Translations under genes and position numbers: made by a program | Notes under the pieces: generated by a model | What the model was told of the DNA's origin: nothing | The model's input: only the letters and a program-made list of their open reading frames with translations | Databases searched by the model: none | Assembly (NCBI GenBank): GCA_041395245.1 | Contig: JAWLAY010000018.1 | Location: 1-64,000, forward strand | DNA length: 64,000 nt | Reading direction: 5' to 3' | Source of the DNA: Aquimonas sp041395245 | GTDB lineage: Bacteria > Pseudomonadota > Gammaproteobacteria > Xanthomonadales > Xanthomonadaceae | Part shown: positions 54,884 through 63,621 of the stretch, in pieces | How the letters are laid out: each line of letters starts with the position of its first letter | Numbering within the stretch: position 1 is the stretch's first letter

Positions 54884-55240
54884 ATGAGCCATCCCTGCCT
54901 TCGATGCGGCGCCTGCTGCGCCTCCTTTCGCGTGGCTTTCTACTGGGGCGAGCAGGCTTCCGTCCTGCCCGGCGGCGTGCCGGATGAGCTGACCGAACGC
55001 CGCGACCCACTGCGTGTCGCCATGCGCGGCACCCAACAATCCCGACCGCGTTGTATCGCGTTGCAAGGCCAGGTCGCTGTCGATGCGCACTGTGGCATCT
55101 ATCCGCAACGTCCCTCGCCCTGCCGGGAACTGCAACCCGCCTGGGAGTTCGGTGAGGCCAGTCCGCAATGTGATCGTGCCCGCATCGCACACGGCCTTAG
55201 CCCATTGCGCGTTGAGGACTGGCAAACGCTTGTCGAGTGA
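54884..55240 (+). CDS. YkgJ-type cysteine-cluster protein (putative Zn/Fe-chelating)
   Basis: A 118-residue protein opening MSHPCLRCGACCASFR (C5, C8, C11, C12). Further cysteines occur in RCIAL, HCGIYPQRPSPCREL and QCDRARIAHG. This is the CxxCGxCC family annotated as YkgJ or putative zinc/iron-chelating; its job is unknown. It is divergent from accD and convergent with msrA. Confidence 0.85.
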   Translation: MSHPCLRCGACCASFRVAFYWGEQASVLPGGVPDELTERRDPLRVAMRGTQQSRPRCIALQGQVAVDAHCGIYPQRPSPCRELQPAWEFGEASPQCDRARIAHGLSPLRVEDWQTLVE

Positions 55241-55256
55241 GCAAGCCGATCCGCGA

Positions 55257-55889
55257 TCAGACGCAGCGCACGCCCGTACCACGCAGACCGCAGTATCCCT
55301 GTGGGTGTTTGGACAAATATTGCTGGTGCATGTCCTCGGCAAAATAGAACGCACCGGCCAGGGCGACTTCCGTGGTCGGCGCCCCCAAGCCCACCGCCAG
55401 CAATCTCTCGGCGTAGCGCGCAGCGCTGGCCTGGGCAAACACCAGCTGCGTCGGGTTCATGCAAAACAAGGCAGAACGGTACTGGCTACCGATATCGTTG
55501 CCCTGACGCATGCCTTGCGTTGGGTCGTGACGTTCCCAGAACACCTGCAGCAAGGCGTCGAGCGAGACCACCGCCGGATCAAACACAATCCGCACCAGTT
55601 CCGCGTGGCCCGTCATGCCACTGCAAACTTCCTCGTAGGTCGGATTGGGCGTGTGGCCGCCACCATAGCCAACCGCCGTCGTCCAGACACCCGGCAACGA
55701 CCAGAACGCCCGTTCCGCGCCCCAGAAGCAACCCATCCCTACCTGCAACCAATCCATGCCCGGAAATGCGCCAGACAAGGGCCGTCCGTGGACATGATGG
55801 ACGTTGTGCAAGGGCAACGGCTGGGCTCGGCCCGGCAGGGCTTGCTCAGCGGTGGGCAAGCGTTGCTTCCAGGCGCCGATGCCCAGCAC
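55257..55889 (-). CDS. msrA: Peptide methionine sulfoxide reductase A
   Basis: Repairs S-methionine sulfoxide in proteins. The 210-residue enzyme shows the catalytic GCFWGAER (C54), GYGGGHTPNPTYEEVC, the HAELVRIVFD segment and NDIGSQYRS. C-terminal cysteines (C200, C209) would resolve the disulfide. The N-terminal 45 residues vary in the family. The GTG at 55889 directly follows the GST-like gene's stop. Confidence 0.93.
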   Translation of the reverse strand: MLGIGAWKQRLPTAEQALPGRAQPLPLHNVHHVHGRPLSGAFPGMDWLQVGMGCFWGAERAFWSLPGVWTTAVGYGGGHTPNPTYEEVCSGMTGHAELVRIVFDPAVVSLDALLQVFWERHDPTQGMRQGNDIGSQYRSALFCMNPTQLVFAQASAARYAERLLAVGLGAPTTEVALAGAFYFAEDMHQQYLSKHPQGYCGLRGTGVRCV

Positions 55890-55890
55890 C

Positions 55891-56559
55891 TCAGGCGCTC
55901 CGCTTCAGCGATTCGTATTTGTCCAGACGCTCGGACTCCGCATTTCCCGCCGCGATCCACCGCTGCATGCCCGGATGCGCCAGCATGCTGGCCACATACT
56001 CGGCAGACGTGTCCGTCAAGTCCGGGCCATAGCCCTTGAAGCGGATCACCACTGGCGCAAACATCGCATCCACGATGCTGAACTCCCCGCATAGATACGG
56101 GCCCTCGGTCGCATTTGTGCGAAGATCCGCCCAAAGCGCCTGCACACGATCAATGTCCGCCTGCGCGCGCTCATCCCACCGATAGGCATCGGGCTGGCGC
56201 GAACAGTTCATCGGCAACTGACCACGCAGATCGGCGAAGCCGGAATGCATCTCCGCCGCCGCCGAACGCGCCAAGGCACGACAACCCAAGTCTGCCGGCC
56301 AGCCACGGCCATCGAGAAACACCTCGTTGACGTACTCGGCAATTGCCAGCGAATCCCAGATCACCCGACCCTGATGGTGCAGCACTGGCACCCGCCGACT
56401 CGGCGACAGGCGCGCGATCTCATCGGCGAACTCGGGCGTATCCAGCGGCAATCGCTGTTCGTCGAAGTCCACACCGAAATGCGTGAGCAACAGCCATGGC
56501 CGCAGCGACCACGAACTGTAGTGTTTGTTGCCGATGACGAGCAGTGGACGATTCGACAT
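55891..56559 (-). CDS. Glutathione S-transferase family protein
   Basis: A 222-residue protein with a thioredoxin-like GSH-binding domain (residues about 4-80: IGNKHYSSWSLRPWLLL, SRRVPVLHHQGRVIWDSLAI) and an all-helical C-terminal domain. The Ser residues in YSSWSLR resemble those of the plant-type zeta/YfcF-like groups. The substrate is unknown. The ATG at 56559 has GAGGTG upstream. It overlaps neither neighbour and runs into msrA, so both may be one oxidative-stress unit. Confidence 0.88.
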   Translation of the reverse strand: MSNRPLLVIGNKHYSSWSLRPWLLLTHFGVDFDEQRLPLDTPEFADEIARLSPSRRVPVLHHQGRVIWDSLAIAEYVNEVFLDGRGWPADLGCRALARSAAAEMHSGFADLRGQLPMNCSRQPDAYRWDERAQADIDRVQALWADLRTNATEGPYLCGEFSIVDAMFAPVVIRFKGYGPDLTDTSAEYVASMLAHPGMQRWIAAGNAESERLDKYESLKRSA

Positions 56560-56632
56560 CACGCACCTCAGAGTTGGTTAAAAACAATTTGCAGATGTTG
56601 AAGAAACGACAAGACGCGGCACGTCAAACCTT

Positions 56633-59503
56633 TCAGGGCTGACGATAATCATCCGGTGACGGACACAGACACATCAGGTTGCGGTCGCCCCACACATTGT
56701 CCACACGCCCGACCGGGCACCAGTATTTGTCGGTGCGTGCAACGCCTTTCGGAAAGACCGCCTCTTCGCGGCTGTAGGGTCGATCCCAAGTGGCATCGAC
56801 CAGATCGTGCACGGTGTGCGGCGCGTGGCGCAGGGGGCTTTGATCGATGGCAAAACGTCCCGCCTGCACAGCGGCAATTTCCTCCCGAATGGCAATCATG
56901 GCGTCGCAAAAACGATCCAGCTCGGCCTTCGATTCCGACTCGGTGGGTTCAATCATCAGGGTACCTGGCACCGGGAAGCTCATCGTGGGCGCATGGAATC
57001 CAAAGTCGATCAGTCGCTTGGCGATGTCATCGACCGTCACGCCGCAGGCGTCCTTGAGCGGGCGCGGGTCGACGATGCACTCGTGCGCAACGCGACCATT
57101 GTGGTTGCGGTACAAGGTCGGAAAATGCGGCTCCAGGCGGGCCGCGATGTAGTTCGCCGACAGAATCGCGGCCTCGGTGGAGCGCCGCAGTCCTTCGCCA
57201 CCCAGCATCAGAATGTAGGCATAGGAAATCGGCAGAATCGAGGCCGAGCCCCACGGCGCCGCCGACACCGGACCGACTGGTGACTTGCCGCCATCGAGTT
57301 CGGGATGACCGGGCAGGAACGGCGCCAGATGGGCTTTCACGCCGATGGGCCCCATGCCGGGGCCGCCGCCGCCGTGCGGGATGGCGAAGGTCTTGTGCAG
57401 ATTGAGATGACTGACGTCCGCGCCATACTGGCCGGGCTTGGACAGGCCGACTTGCGCATTCATGTTGGCGCCATCGAGATACACCTGACCACCATGCGCA
57501 TGCACGATGTCGCAGATCTCGCGGATGCGTTCTTCAAACACGCCATGCGTCGAGGGATAGGTCACCATCAGCGCTGCCAGCTGGCTCGAATGCTTTTCCG
57601 CCTTGCTGCGCAGGTCATCGACATCGACATTGCCTTCGCTGTCGCATTCCACCACGACCACCTGCATGCCAACCATTTGCGCCGAAGCGGGATTGGTGCC
57701 GTGCGCGGAGGACGGAATCAGGCAGACCGTACGGTGTGCATCGCCACGCGACAGGTGATAGCCACGAATCGCCAGCAGCCCGGCGTATTCGCCTTGGGCG
57801 CCAGAGTTCGGCTGCAAGGACACCGCGTCGTAGCCGGTGATCTCGACCAGCCAGCGCTTGAGGTCTTCAAACAACTCACGGTAGCCGTGCGTCTGGTCGC
57901 TCGGGGCGAAGGGATGCAGCGCGCCGAACTCGGGCCAGGTGACCGGAATCATCTGCGCGGTGGCATTCAATTTCATCGTGCAACTGCCGAGCGGAATCAT
58001 CGCGCGGTCGAGTGCCAGATCGCGGTCAGCCAGTTTGCGCAAGTAGCGCAGCAGCTCGGTTTCGGAGTGGTACTGGCTGAAAATCGGATGCTTCAGGCAG
58101 GCATCGGAGCGCTGCAGACTGGCCGGAATCGCTGACGGCGCATCGGCCTCGACGGCGGCGTAGTTCAGCACGCGACCGAAGGCACTCCAGACGGACTCGA
58201 CAATCGACGGCGTGGTGGTTTCATCCAGGCTGATCCCCAAGCGGGTTTCGCCGATCAGGCGCAGATTGATCCGCGCTGCCAACGCATGCTCGACGATGGC
58301 AGCACGCTGGCTGCCGACGTCGACGGTGATGGTGTCGAAGAACGCGTCCTGCTCGGGCGCAAACCCCAGTCGACGCAGGCCCGCGGCCAGCGTCGCCGTA
58401 CGCCGATGCACATCGTGGGCGATGCTGCGCAGCCCTTCCGGGCCATGGTAGACGGCGTACATCGAGGCCATCACGGCCAGCAACACCTGCGCGGTACAAA
58501 TGTTGGAGGTCGCCTTGTCACGCCGGATGTGCTGTTCGCGCGTCTGCAAGGCAAGGCGATAGGCCGGCTGACCGCGCGAGTCCACCGAGACGCCGATCAG
58601 ACGGCCTGGAATGGAGCGCTTGTGGGCATCGCGTACCGCCATGTACGCCGCATGCGGACCACCAAATCCGCTCGGCACACCGAAACGCTGCGTGCTGCCG
58701 ATGGCGATGTCGGCGCCCAACTCACCGGGCGGCGTCAGCAGCGCCAGCGACAACAGATCGGCGGCGACGACGCTCAGCGCACCGGCATTGCGGAGGTTCG
58801 CGATCACCTCGCGCCAGTCACGGATCTGACCGAAGGTGTCGGGATACTGCAGGATCGCACCGAACACCGCGTTGGGATCGAGATCGGTCGCCGGGTTGCC
58901 GACGATCAGTTCCCAGCCCAGCGGCTCGGCGCGCGTGCGCATCACCGCGATGGATTGAGGATGGCAGGCGGCATCAACGAAGAAGGACTTGCTCTTGGAT
59001 TTCGACACGCGCTGCGCGACCGCCATGGCCTCGGCGGCGGCCGTTGCTTCGTCCAGCAAGGACGCATTGGCAACGTCCAGCCCGGTCATCTCGACAATCA
59101 TCGTCTGGTAGTTCAACAGGGCTTCCAGCCGGCCCTGACTGATTTCCGGCTGGTAGGGCGTGTAGGCCGTGTACCACGCGGGGTTTTCCAGGATGTTGCG
59201 CAGAATGACCAGCGGCGTGTGGGTACCGTAGTAGCCCTGCCCGATCAGCGAGGTAAACACCTGATTTCGGGCACCGATCTGACGCAAGCGCTGCAGTGCC
59301 TCGACTTCCGAAAAGGCTGGTTCCATACCGGTCAGCGGTTTGCCCTGGCGAATGGCGGCAGGCAGCGTTTCTGCAATCAGGGCTTCCATGCTTTCCGCAC
59401 CGATCACCTGCAGCATCTGATCGATGTCACTGGCACTGAGACCGATATGGCGATCAGCGAATTGGCGGGCAGGATGCGCGGGGCGCGGCAGAGACATCGT
59501 CAT
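56633..59503 (-). CDS. gcvP: Glycine dehydrogenase (decarboxylating), P protein
   Basis: PLP enzyme of the glycine cleavage system, releasing CO2 from glycine and loading aminomethyl on GcvH. The 956-residue protein shows FADRHIGLSASDIDQML at the start and the PLP lysine K704 in HLNLHKTFAIPHGGGGPGMG. It is the full-length fused form. The ATG at 59503 (MTMSLPRP) or 59497 is preferred; a GTG at 59548 lies inside a hairpin. gcvT and gcvH are not in the window. A tandem glycine riboswitch precedes it. Confidence 0.97.
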   Translation of the reverse strand: MTMSLPRPAHPARQFADRHIGLSASDIDQMLQVIGAESMEALIAETLPAAIRQGKPLTGMEPAFSEVEALQRLRQIGARNQVFTSLIGQGYYGTHTPLVILRNILENPAWYTAYTPYQPEISQGRLEALLNYQTMIVEMTGLDVANASLLDEATAAAEAMAVAQRVSKSKSKSFFVDAACHPQSIAVMRTRAEPLGWELIVGNPATDLDPNAVFGAILQYPDTFGQIRDWREVIANLRNAGALSVVAADLLSLALLTPPGELGADIAIGSTQRFGVPSGFGGPHAAYMAVRDAHKRSIPGRLIGVSVDSRGQPAYRLALQTREQHIRRDKATSNICTAQVLLAVMASMYAVYHGPEGLRSIAHDVHRRTATLAAGLRRLGFAPEQDAFFDTITVDVGSQRAAIVEHALAARINLRLIGETRLGISLDETTTPSIVESVWSAFGRVLNYAAVEADAPSAIPASLQRSDACLKHPIFSQYHSETELLRYLRKLADRDLALDRAMIPLGSCTMKLNATAQMIPVTWPEFGALHPFAPSDQTHGYRELFEDLKRWLVEITGYDAVSLQPNSGAQGEYAGLLAIRGYHLSRGDAHRTVCLIPSSAHGTNPASAQMVGMQVVVVECDSEGNVDVDDLRSKAEKHSSQLAALMVTYPSTHGVFEERIREICDIVHAHGGQVYLDGANMNAQVGLSKPGQYGADVSHLNLHKTFAIPHGGGGPGMGPIGVKAHLAPFLPGHPELDGGKSPVGPVSAAPWGSASILPISYAYILMLGGEGLRRSTEAAILSANYIAARLEPHFPTLYRNHNGRVAHECIVDPRPLKDACGVTVDDIAKRLIDFGFHAPTMSFPVPGTLMIEPTESESKAELDRFCDAMIAIREEIAAVQAGRFAIDQSPLRHAPHTVHDLVDATWDRPYSREEAVFPKGVARTDKYWCPVGRVDNVWGDRNLMCLCPSPDDYRQP

Positions 59504-59540
59504 GGCGAGATACCGACTGGAATGAGTGAAAGGCGCGAAA

Positions 59541-59566
59541 TGCACCACGCCGGATCGCGTGATGCA
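59541..59566 (-). terminator. Terminator-like hairpin after the glycine riboswitch
   Basis: TGCATCACGC and GCGTGGTGCA (minus strand) form a ten-base stem with one G:U pair and a six-base loop. It is followed by TTTCGCGCCTTTC. It lies between aptamer 2 and gcvP and could be the expression platform; the T-run is interrupted. Confidence 0.5.
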
Positions 59567-59581
59567 GACGCCCCAATCTGT

Positions 59582-59748
59582 CGGTTGACCTGAGAACGTT
59601 ATCCCTTCGGCGGATGCGCACGTGGTGGAGGGGGCACCGGCGCATCACTTTCCAGATGTTTGACCGTCACACGGTCCTTTTGCCTGAGAGTTTCCGGGGC
59701 GGTTGCTCCTTCGGCGTCGGACGGGCCGATCTCTCCCGCGTGACGGCG
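59582..59748 (-). ncRNA. Tandem glycine riboswitch upstream of gcvP
   Basis: On the minus strand aptamer 1 reads GCGGGAGAG, GCCGAAGGAGCAA, then ACTCTCAGGCAAAAGGACC. Aptamer 2 follows directly with ATCTGGAAAG, GCCGAAGGGATAAC and TTCTCAGGT. These are the conserved P1-P3 junctions of the two-aptamer glycine riboswitch. Binding of glycine normally turns on glycine cleavage genes. Confidence 0.93.
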
Positions 59749-59885
59749 CATAGCCTAACAGGTCGCCGGTCTTCAGCGTCATCACGTTTAGGCGAAAAAT
59801 GCCAACCCGCGTCACAAGACTGGCCGCGCGACCACACACTGCCTATGCTCGACAGCCCTGCCCTACGACTGCCACCGGGATTCCC

Positions 59886-61079
59886 ATGTTCTCGCATCTG
59901 CAAGCCGCCCCAACCGATCCCATCCTGGGCCTGATGGCCGCGTACAGCCAGGACAGCCGCCCGTTCAAGATCGATCTCGGCGTAGGGGTTTACAAGGACG
60001 AGGAAGGGCATACGCCGATTCTGGCCTCCGTCAAGGAAGCCGAAGCGCGACGCAGCCGTAACGAAACTACCAAGACCTACATCGGCATGGCGGGCGATCC
60101 GGGATTCAACGCGCAGATGGATCGTCTCAGTCTGGGTGAAGCGCGTGCGCTGACGGATCAGCGCGTCGCCACGGCGCATACGCCCGGCGGCACCGGCGCA
60201 TTGCGAATCGCGGCGGATCTGATCAAGCGTTGTCGCCCCGAGGCAACGGTGTGGATGAGTGATCCGACCTGGGGCAACCACCCGGCCGTATTCAAGGCTG
60301 CCGGTCTCTCCGTGCGCGACTACCCCTACTACGACGCCGCCACGCAGTCGCTGCGCGCTGACGCGATGTTCGATGCCCTTTCACAAGTGCCCGCAGGCGA
60401 TGTCGTGCTGGTGCATGCCTGCTGTCACAACCCGAGCGGCGTCGATCTGGCACCCGAGCACTGGCAGCGACTGGCCGCCATGGCGCAGACGCAAGGGTTC
60501 GTGCCGCTTATCGACATGGCGTATCAGGGCTTTTCGACCGATCTGGACAGCGATGCCTACGGCGTTCGTCTGCTTGCCGATGCGCTGCCCGAACTGATAT
60601 TCACCACCTCGTGCTCGAAGAACTTCGGTTTGTACCGTGAACGCATCGGAGCGATCAGTGTGATTGCAGCCAATGCCGAACAGACTGTCATCGCGAAGTC
60701 CCATCTGTTGAGTACGATCCGCAACAACTACTCGATGCCACCCGCACACGGCGCATTGATCGTGGCCGAAATCCTCGGCGACGCCGCGCTGAAGGCGCAA
60801 TGGCTGGGCGAATTGGCCGCGATGCGTGATCGCATCAATACTTACCGCCATCTGATGGTCAGCCATCTGCGCGATGCAGGCGTCGAACGCGATTTCAGCT
60901 TCATTGATCGGCAGCGCGGCATGTTCTCGTTCCTTGGCATCGCACCCGAACACATCCAGCGCCTGCGCGAGGAATTCGGCATCTACATGGTCGGCTCGAG
61001 CCGCGCCAACATCGCCGGGCTCAACCAACGCAACCTTGCGCACTTCGTCAACGCCATGGCGACTGTCCTGCAGCGCTGA
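59886..61079 (+). CDS. Aromatic-amino-acid / aspartate aminotransferase (class Ia)
   Basis: PLP aminotransferase of 397 residues of the E. coli AspC/TyrB type. It contains IDLGVGVYKDEEGHTPIL, GGTGALRIAADL, ACCHNPSGVDL, the Lys-bearing SCSKNFGLYRERIGA and the carboxylate-binding GSSRANIAGLN. AspC and TyrB cannot be separated by eye. The ATG at 59886 follows CGGGA. A terminator closes the gene. Confidence 0.92.
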   Translation: MFSHLQAAPTDPILGLMAAYSQDSRPFKIDLGVGVYKDEEGHTPILASVKEAEARRSRNETTKTYIGMAGDPGFNAQMDRLSLGEARALTDQRVATAHTPGGTGALRIAADLIKRCRPEATVWMSDPTWGNHPAVFKAAGLSVRDYPYYDAATQSLRADAMFDALSQVPAGDVVLVHACCHNPSGVDLAPEHWQRLAAMAQTQGFVPLIDMAYQGFSTDLDSDAYGVRLLADALPELIFTTSCSKNFGLYRERIGAISVIAANAEQTVIAKSHLLSTIRNNYSMPPAHGALIVAEILGDAALKAQWLGELAAMRDRINTYRHLMVSHLRDAGVERDFSFIDRQRGMFSFLGIAPEHIQRLREEFGIYMVGSSRANIAGLNQRNLAHFVNAMATVLQR

Positions 61080-61098
61080 TCACCACCGCTTCCGCACA

Positions 61099-61131
61099 CA
61101 ACGCCCGCCATCGCTGCGGGCGTTGTTGTTT
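61099..61131 (+). terminator. Intrinsic terminator after the aminotransferase
   Basis: CAACGCCCGC and GCGGGCGTTG form a ten-base stem with a seven-base loop, followed by TTGTTTT. It is 20 bases past the stop at 61079. Confidence 0.88.
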
Positions 61132-61307
61132 TGGCCTCGAACAATCCGCATCGTCTCATCGCTGTCGCCGATCTGTCACCTCGTTGCATCGCCTCTGTCA
61201 TCCCTTGCCCACATCCTGCGCCGGTTCTGAAACTGGCCGTGCGCACCGCAGCCGCCCCGCGCACACCGGGCCAACAGGCGGTATCCATTGGATGACGGGA
61301 AGCCCAC

Positions 61308-63527
61308 GTGAACACTCGCAGCAACACCCTTTCTCTGGCCATTGCCCTGGTGCTGGCCACACCCACCCTGATGGCGGCGACCGACGCCGACAGCACCGGC
61401 GCCAGCGCCAAGGAACTCGATGCCATCTCGGTCATCGGCGAAGGCGAGACCCGCCAGGTGCAATCGCTGCAGGCCATTGATCTGAAGCGCGCCGTGCCCG
61501 GCACCAGCCCGCTGAAAGTGATGGACAAACTACCTGGGGTGAACTTCACCTCGTCCGATCCGTTTGGCGCCTACGAATGGTCCACGCGCATCACGGTGCG
61601 TGGCTTCAATCAGAACCAGCTCGGCTTCACCTTGGACGGCATTCCGCTCGGCGACATGAGCTACGGCAACCACAACGGTCTGCACATCAGCCGTGCCGCC
61701 ATTGCCGAAAACGTCGACTACGTCGAACTGGCTCAGGGTGCTGGCGCCGCCAGTACCGCCTCGACCAGCAACCTCGGCGGCACCGCACAGTTCTTCACCC
61801 GCGATCCGTCGATGGACTACGGCGCACGCGTCTCGCAGATGCTCGGTAGCGACAACGCACAACGCACATTCCTCAGCCTCGACAGCGGCGACCACAACGG
61901 CTTCTCGACCTATCTGAGCGGCGTCTACTCCAAGACCGACAAGTGGAAAGGCGATGGCCCGCAGCAACAGTGGCAGTTCAATGGCAAAGCGCTGTTCCAG
62001 CAGGACGCATGGTCGCTGACCGCGTATGCCGCCACCTCGCGTCGCGAGGAAACCGACTACGGCGATCTGTCGCTGGAATCGCAACAGCGTCTGGGCTGGG
62101 ACTGGGACAACTACCAGAACGACTGGCAGCGCGCGATCGACGCGGCCAACGGCATTTACAGCGGCGGCGTGAACTCGCTGGACGACGCCTACTATCTGGG
62201 CCGCGGCCTGCGCAATGACGATCTCGCCTCGTTGACCCTGAATTGGGACGTGAGCGACGTGCTCAGCACCACGCTGCAGGGCTATTACCACCGCAATGAG
62301 GGCCAGGGTCACTGGGCTACGCCGTATGCGCCGTCGTCGGCCAGCGTGCCGATTTCGCTGCGCACCACCGAGTACGACATCGAGCGCACCGGCTTCATGC
62401 CGTCGCTGACCTTGAGCTTGGGCATGCACACCGTCGAAGCGGGCTTGTGGAGCGAAACCAGCGTGCACGGCCTGCAGCGCAACTTCTACCTGTTGAGCGG
62501 TGCGCCGGACGAGATCTTCTTCTACCGCGATCCCGCCGTGCGCGTGTTCAGCCAGCGCTTCGACACCGACACGCTGCAGTACTACGTGACGGATCGCATC
62601 GACATGATGGATGGTCAGTTGACCGCCGACATTGGCTTCAAGGGCAGCGAAGTCGAGATCGACGCCGTCAATCGCGTCGGCACGCGTGCGGTTGGCAGCA
62701 TCACCGCCAAGGACAACTTCATGCCGCAGGTCGGTCTGCGTTATGGACTGAGCGATGGCATCGAACTGTTCGGTAGCTACACCGAAAACATGTCGGCCTT
62801 CCGTCCGGGCATTGGCGGTCCGTTCTCGACCACGCAGGAAGGCTTCGATGCGTTCGCCGACACACTGGAGCCGGAAACCTCCGACACCTTCGAAGTCGGT
62901 GTGCGTCTGTCGGGCGACCGCTACAAGGCCTCGTTGGCCGCCTATCGCGTCGATTTCCAGAACCGCTTGCTCAGCATCGCCCGTTGCGCAGGCATCATCG
63001 GTTGCCCGTCCAGCTTCGCCAACGTCGGTGACGTGCAGTCCAATGGTCTGGAGGCCACACTGGTGCTGAATCTTGGCGACGGTCTGGAGTGGTTCAACTC
63101 GGTCGCCTGGAACCAGTCCGAATACGGCTCCGACTACATCAATGGCGACGTGCTGGTGCCGACCGATGGCAAGAATGTGGTCGACGCGCCGGAACTGCTG
63201 TTTGCCACCGAGCTGAGCTGGACTGCCGGTCCGCTGGACGCCACCGTAGGGGCGAAGTTCACCGACGAGCGCTACATCACCTATCTCAACGATTCCAAGG
63301 TCGACAGCTTCTGGCTGATGGACGCCAGCGCTGGCTACACCTTCGAGAAGCTGGGCATGCTGGAATCGCTGCGCATCTCGTTGAACATCAGCAATCTGAT
63401 GGACGAAGAGTACTTCGCCACCGTCGGCAGCAACGGCTTTGCCACCTCCGACCCGGACGGCCTCAACTACACCTTGCAGACCGGTTCACCGCGCCAGTTC
63501 TTCCTGAACTTCGACGCGCGTTTCTGA
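61308..63527 (+). CDS. TonB-dependent outer-membrane receptor
   Basis: A 739-residue outer-membrane transporter with a signal peptide (cleavage near ATLMA/AT, about residue 23), a plug (ELDAISVIGEGETRQ, a TonB-box-like start, then VMDKLPGVNF, RITVRGFNQNQLGFTLDGIP, SNLGGTAQFFTRD) and a beta-barrel ending RQFFLNFDARF. The terminal Phe is the BAM signal. The start is GTG at 61308 after GACGGGAAG. The ligand is unknown; the adjacent PhoD-like gene hints at a phosphorus compound but gives no proof. Confidence 0.9.
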   Translation: MNTRSNTLSLAIALVLATPTLMAATDADSTGASAKELDAISVIGEGETRQVQSLQAIDLKRAVPGTSPLKVMDKLPGVNFTSSDPFGAYEWSTRITVRGFNQNQLGFTLDGIPLGDMSYGNHNGLHISRAAIAENVDYVELAQGAGAASTASTSNLGGTAQFFTRDPSMDYGARVSQMLGSDNAQRTFLSLDSGDHNGFSTYLSGVYSKTDKWKGDGPQQQWQFNGKALFQQDAWSLTAYAATSRREETDYGDLSLESQQRLGWDWDNYQNDWQRAIDAANGIYSGGVNSLDDAYYLGRGLRNDDLASLTLNWDVSDVLSTTLQGYYHRNEGQGHWATPYAPSSASVPISLRTTEYDIERTGFMPSLTLSLGMHTVEAGLWSETSVHGLQRNFYLLSGAPDEIFFYRDPAVRVFSQRFDTDTLQYYVTDRIDMMDGQLTADIGFKGSEVEIDAVNRVGTRAVGSITAKDNFMPQVGLRYGLSDGIELFGSYTENMSAFRPGIGGPFSTTQEGFDAFADTLEPETSDTFEVGVRLSGDRYKASLAAYRVDFQNRLLSIARCAGIIGCPSSFANVGDVQSNGLEATLVLNLGDGLEWFNSVAWNQSEYGSDYINGDVLVPTDGKNVVDAPELLFATELSWTAGPLDATVGAKFTDERYITYLNDSKVDSFWLMDASAGYTFEKLGMLESLRISLNISNLMDEEYFATVGSNGFATSDPDGLNYTLQTGSPRQFFLNFDARF

Positions 63528-63543
63528 TGCTTTGGTGACACGA

Positions 63544-63578
63544 AACGCCCCGTCATCGTTGGATGATGGGGCGTTTTT
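63544..63578 (+). terminator. Intrinsic terminator after the TonB-dependent receptor
   Basis: AACGCCCCGTCATC and GATGATGGGGCGTT pair over 14 bases with one G:U and are followed by TTTT. It separates the receptor from the downstream phosphatase gene, so readthrough, if any, would be low. Confidence 0.92.
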
Positions 63579-63621
63579 CGTCGTCGTGTGAACACCGATC
63601 TTTCCGGATGCCGACTACGCC

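Noticed and set aside
59503..59548. GTG at 59548 as gcvP start
   Set aside because: It lies in the riboswitch hairpin and adds residues that do not match the family N-terminus.
58286..59593. A 435-codon plus-strand frame opposite gcvP and the riboswitch
   Set aside because: Antisense to a conserved enzyme and overlapping a structured RNA; no ribosome site.
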